From Streptantibioticus ferralitis (GTDB lineage: Bacteria > Actinomycetota > Actinomycetes > Streptomycetales > Streptomycetaceae): DNA of 64,000 nt. Shown one piece after another: positions 62,998 to 64,000 of the stretch (position 1 is its first letter; every line of letters begins with the position of its first letter). The notes beneath the pieces were generated by a model. The model searched no databases. It was not told the DNA's origin and saw nothing but the letters and a program-made list of their open reading frames with translations. Where the stretch lies: positions 1 through 64,000 of the forward strand of contig NZ_JARHTQ010000034.1 in NCBI RefSeq assembly GCF_029223525.1. Reading direction: 5' to 3'. Made by a program: the position numbers and the translations under genes.

Positions 62998-63957
62998 TCA
63001 CCGTCGCTGTTGATCCGGATCGGTTCGGTCCCAGCTGGGTGGTGGGCCGGCGGGCAGGGCGATTGTGTCAAGGTCGACGATGACGTGGATCTTTGTGATC
63101 AGGTCGTGTTCCACGGTCAGGGTGATGACCGCGCATAGCATCCGGTCGAAGAAGGCGAGTACGGTCGGGCGGCCGCGGACCGGGTGGGGGACCAGCGTCG
63201 CCCCGTGTCCGTAGTAGGCGATCAGGTTCTGGGCGACGAGGTCCGCGCCGTGGTTGACCTGTGGCCGGATCGGGGGCTCGACGGCGAAGTCGGCCATCCC
63301 CCAGACCCGCGGGTGCAGCACGGCCAACAGGGCGTCGAGGTCCCCGTTGCTACAGGCGGTGATGAATTTCTCGGTGACCAGCCGGTGCTCGGAGAGCCTT
63401 ACCGCGTTGGGGCGGAGAGGAGTATCGGCGATCTTCTGCCGGGCTCGGCGGGCGAGCTGGCGGCAAGTCGTGATGGGCCGTCCGAGGATTTCCGCGATGG
63501 CCTCGAAGGGCGTCTGGAAGACATCGTGCAGGACGAAGGCCACCCGTTCCGCCGGGCTCAGCCGTTCCAGGACCACGAAGAGGGCCAGCCGGACATCGTC
63601 GTCCATGGTGATCCGGTCCGCAGGGTCCACGGGGGGCACTTGGGCCAGCGGACTGATCGACTCGAGCACGGTCGTGTCCTGGGGGTGCTCGCGACGCGAG
63701 CGAGCCGAGCGGATCTGGTCGAGGCACAGGCGAGTGCTGACAACGGTCAACCAGCCGCGTTCGTCCTTGATCTCACCAGGAGCGCTCCGGGCAAGCCGGG
63801 CGAAGGCTTCCTGCACCACGTCCTCGGCTTCGCCGATGTCGCCGAGCACCCGGAACGCCAGATCGACCAGATACGCGTGATGGGCCCGCCACGCCTCGGC
63901 GAAGCGGTCGGCGGTCTCCGGTCCGGTCACGGTGAAGCCTTCCGTGCGATGGGACAT
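62998..63957 (-). CDS. SigJ-type ECF sigma factor with SnoaL-like C-terminal domain
   Basis: 319 aa. Sigma region 2 is visible in HAYLVDLAFRVLGDIGEAED and VVQEAFARLAR, region 4 in LSPAERVAFVLHDVF and FEAIAEILGRPITTCRQLAR. The C-terminal 110 residues form a SnoaL-like domain (FITACSNGDLDALLAVLHPR, GRPTVLAFFDRMLC), as in ECF41/SigJ factors, where this domain tunes activity in place of an anti-sigma factor. The gene usually lies beside its target; the neighbour lies beyond the window edge. Confidence 0.88.
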   Translation of the reverse strand: MSHRTEGFTVTGPETADRFAEAWRAHHAYLVDLAFRVLGDIGEAEDVVQEAFARLARSAPGEIKDERGWLTVVSTRLCLDQIRSARSRREHPQDTTVLESISPLAQVPPVDPADRITMDDDVRLALFVVLERLSPAERVAFVLHDVFQTPFEAIAEILGRPITTCRQLARRARQKIADTPLRPNAVRLSEHRLVTEKFITACSNGDLDALLAVLHPRVWGMADFAVEPPIRPQVNHGADLVAQNLIAYYGHGATLVPHPVRGRPTVLAFFDRMLCAVITLTVEHDLITKIHVIVDLDTIALPAGPPPSWDRTDPDQQRR

Positions 63958-64000
63958 GCGCTCACATACTCAGGACGAGATAGCGGCCGGAAAAGTGACA

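Overview
The window is high-GC actinobacterial DNA, most likely from Streptomyces or a close relative. The evidence is codon use with G/C third positions, two SARP-type regulators, ECF sigma factors, Tat and Sec secreted hydrolases, and a tRNA-Pro(GGG) 3' half of Streptomyces type. It looks like an accessory, insertion-rich chromosomal region.

Layout. 0-8 kb: two small secreted proteins (a ricin-type lectin and a DUF2690-like protein), each with a nearly identical upstream SARP-type direct repeat. One repeat precedes an intact 977-aa AfsR-like SARP; the other is cut off by a nest of insertion sequences (an IS3-family element inside another IS, which sits inside a third transposase gene). 8-26 kb: IS debris, a tyrosine integrase whose 3' end overlaps a tRNA-Pro 3' half (an att-like site), a TetR regulator with a flavoprotein, an epoxide hydrolase, a truncated amino-acid permease, a Vps62 plus pore-former-like protein, and a CHAT protease/EACC1-like pair between transposase genes. 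Fragments of a PKS thioesterase and of a flavoenzyme mark an eroded older cluster.

27-46 kb: a mostly co-directional, tightly coupled biosynthetic cluster. It encodes tryptophan to kynurenine to anthranilate (formamidase, tryptophan 2,3-dioxygenase, kynureninase) and a methyltransferase. It also encodes two AMP ligases (one with a fused carrier), a free carrier protein, a transglutaminase-like enzyme, an alpha/beta hydrolase, a thioester-reductase-like SDR, an MMPL exporter and a phosphopantetheinyl transferase. It ends with a CreE/CreD-like pair expected to make nitrous acid from aspartate. No NRPS condensation domain or PKS ketosynthase is visible. The combination predicts a carrier-bound, kynurenine/anthranilate-derived metabolite with a diazo or other N-N function. 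A small SARP closes the cluster on the opposite strand.

47-64 kb: an ECF sigma factor fused to a zinc-finger-like region, a membrane segment and an extracellular DUF642-like domain; a DUF4239 protein; a Pro-rich secreted protein; a Tat-exported L-amino-acid oxidase; then secreted proteins. Two of these, a PAF-AH-like hydrolase and a DUF5722-like glycosidase, share a repeated C-terminal module. A papain-like secreted peptidase, a truncated TPR/Nudix locus and a SigJ-type ECF factor end the window.

All the integrase-core transposase copies and remnants lie on the minus strand; only the IS3-family element is on plus. Several genes (permease, CHAT, AAA kinase, TPR/Nudix) end abruptly at these IS remnants, so IS-IS recombination has probably reshaped the region.
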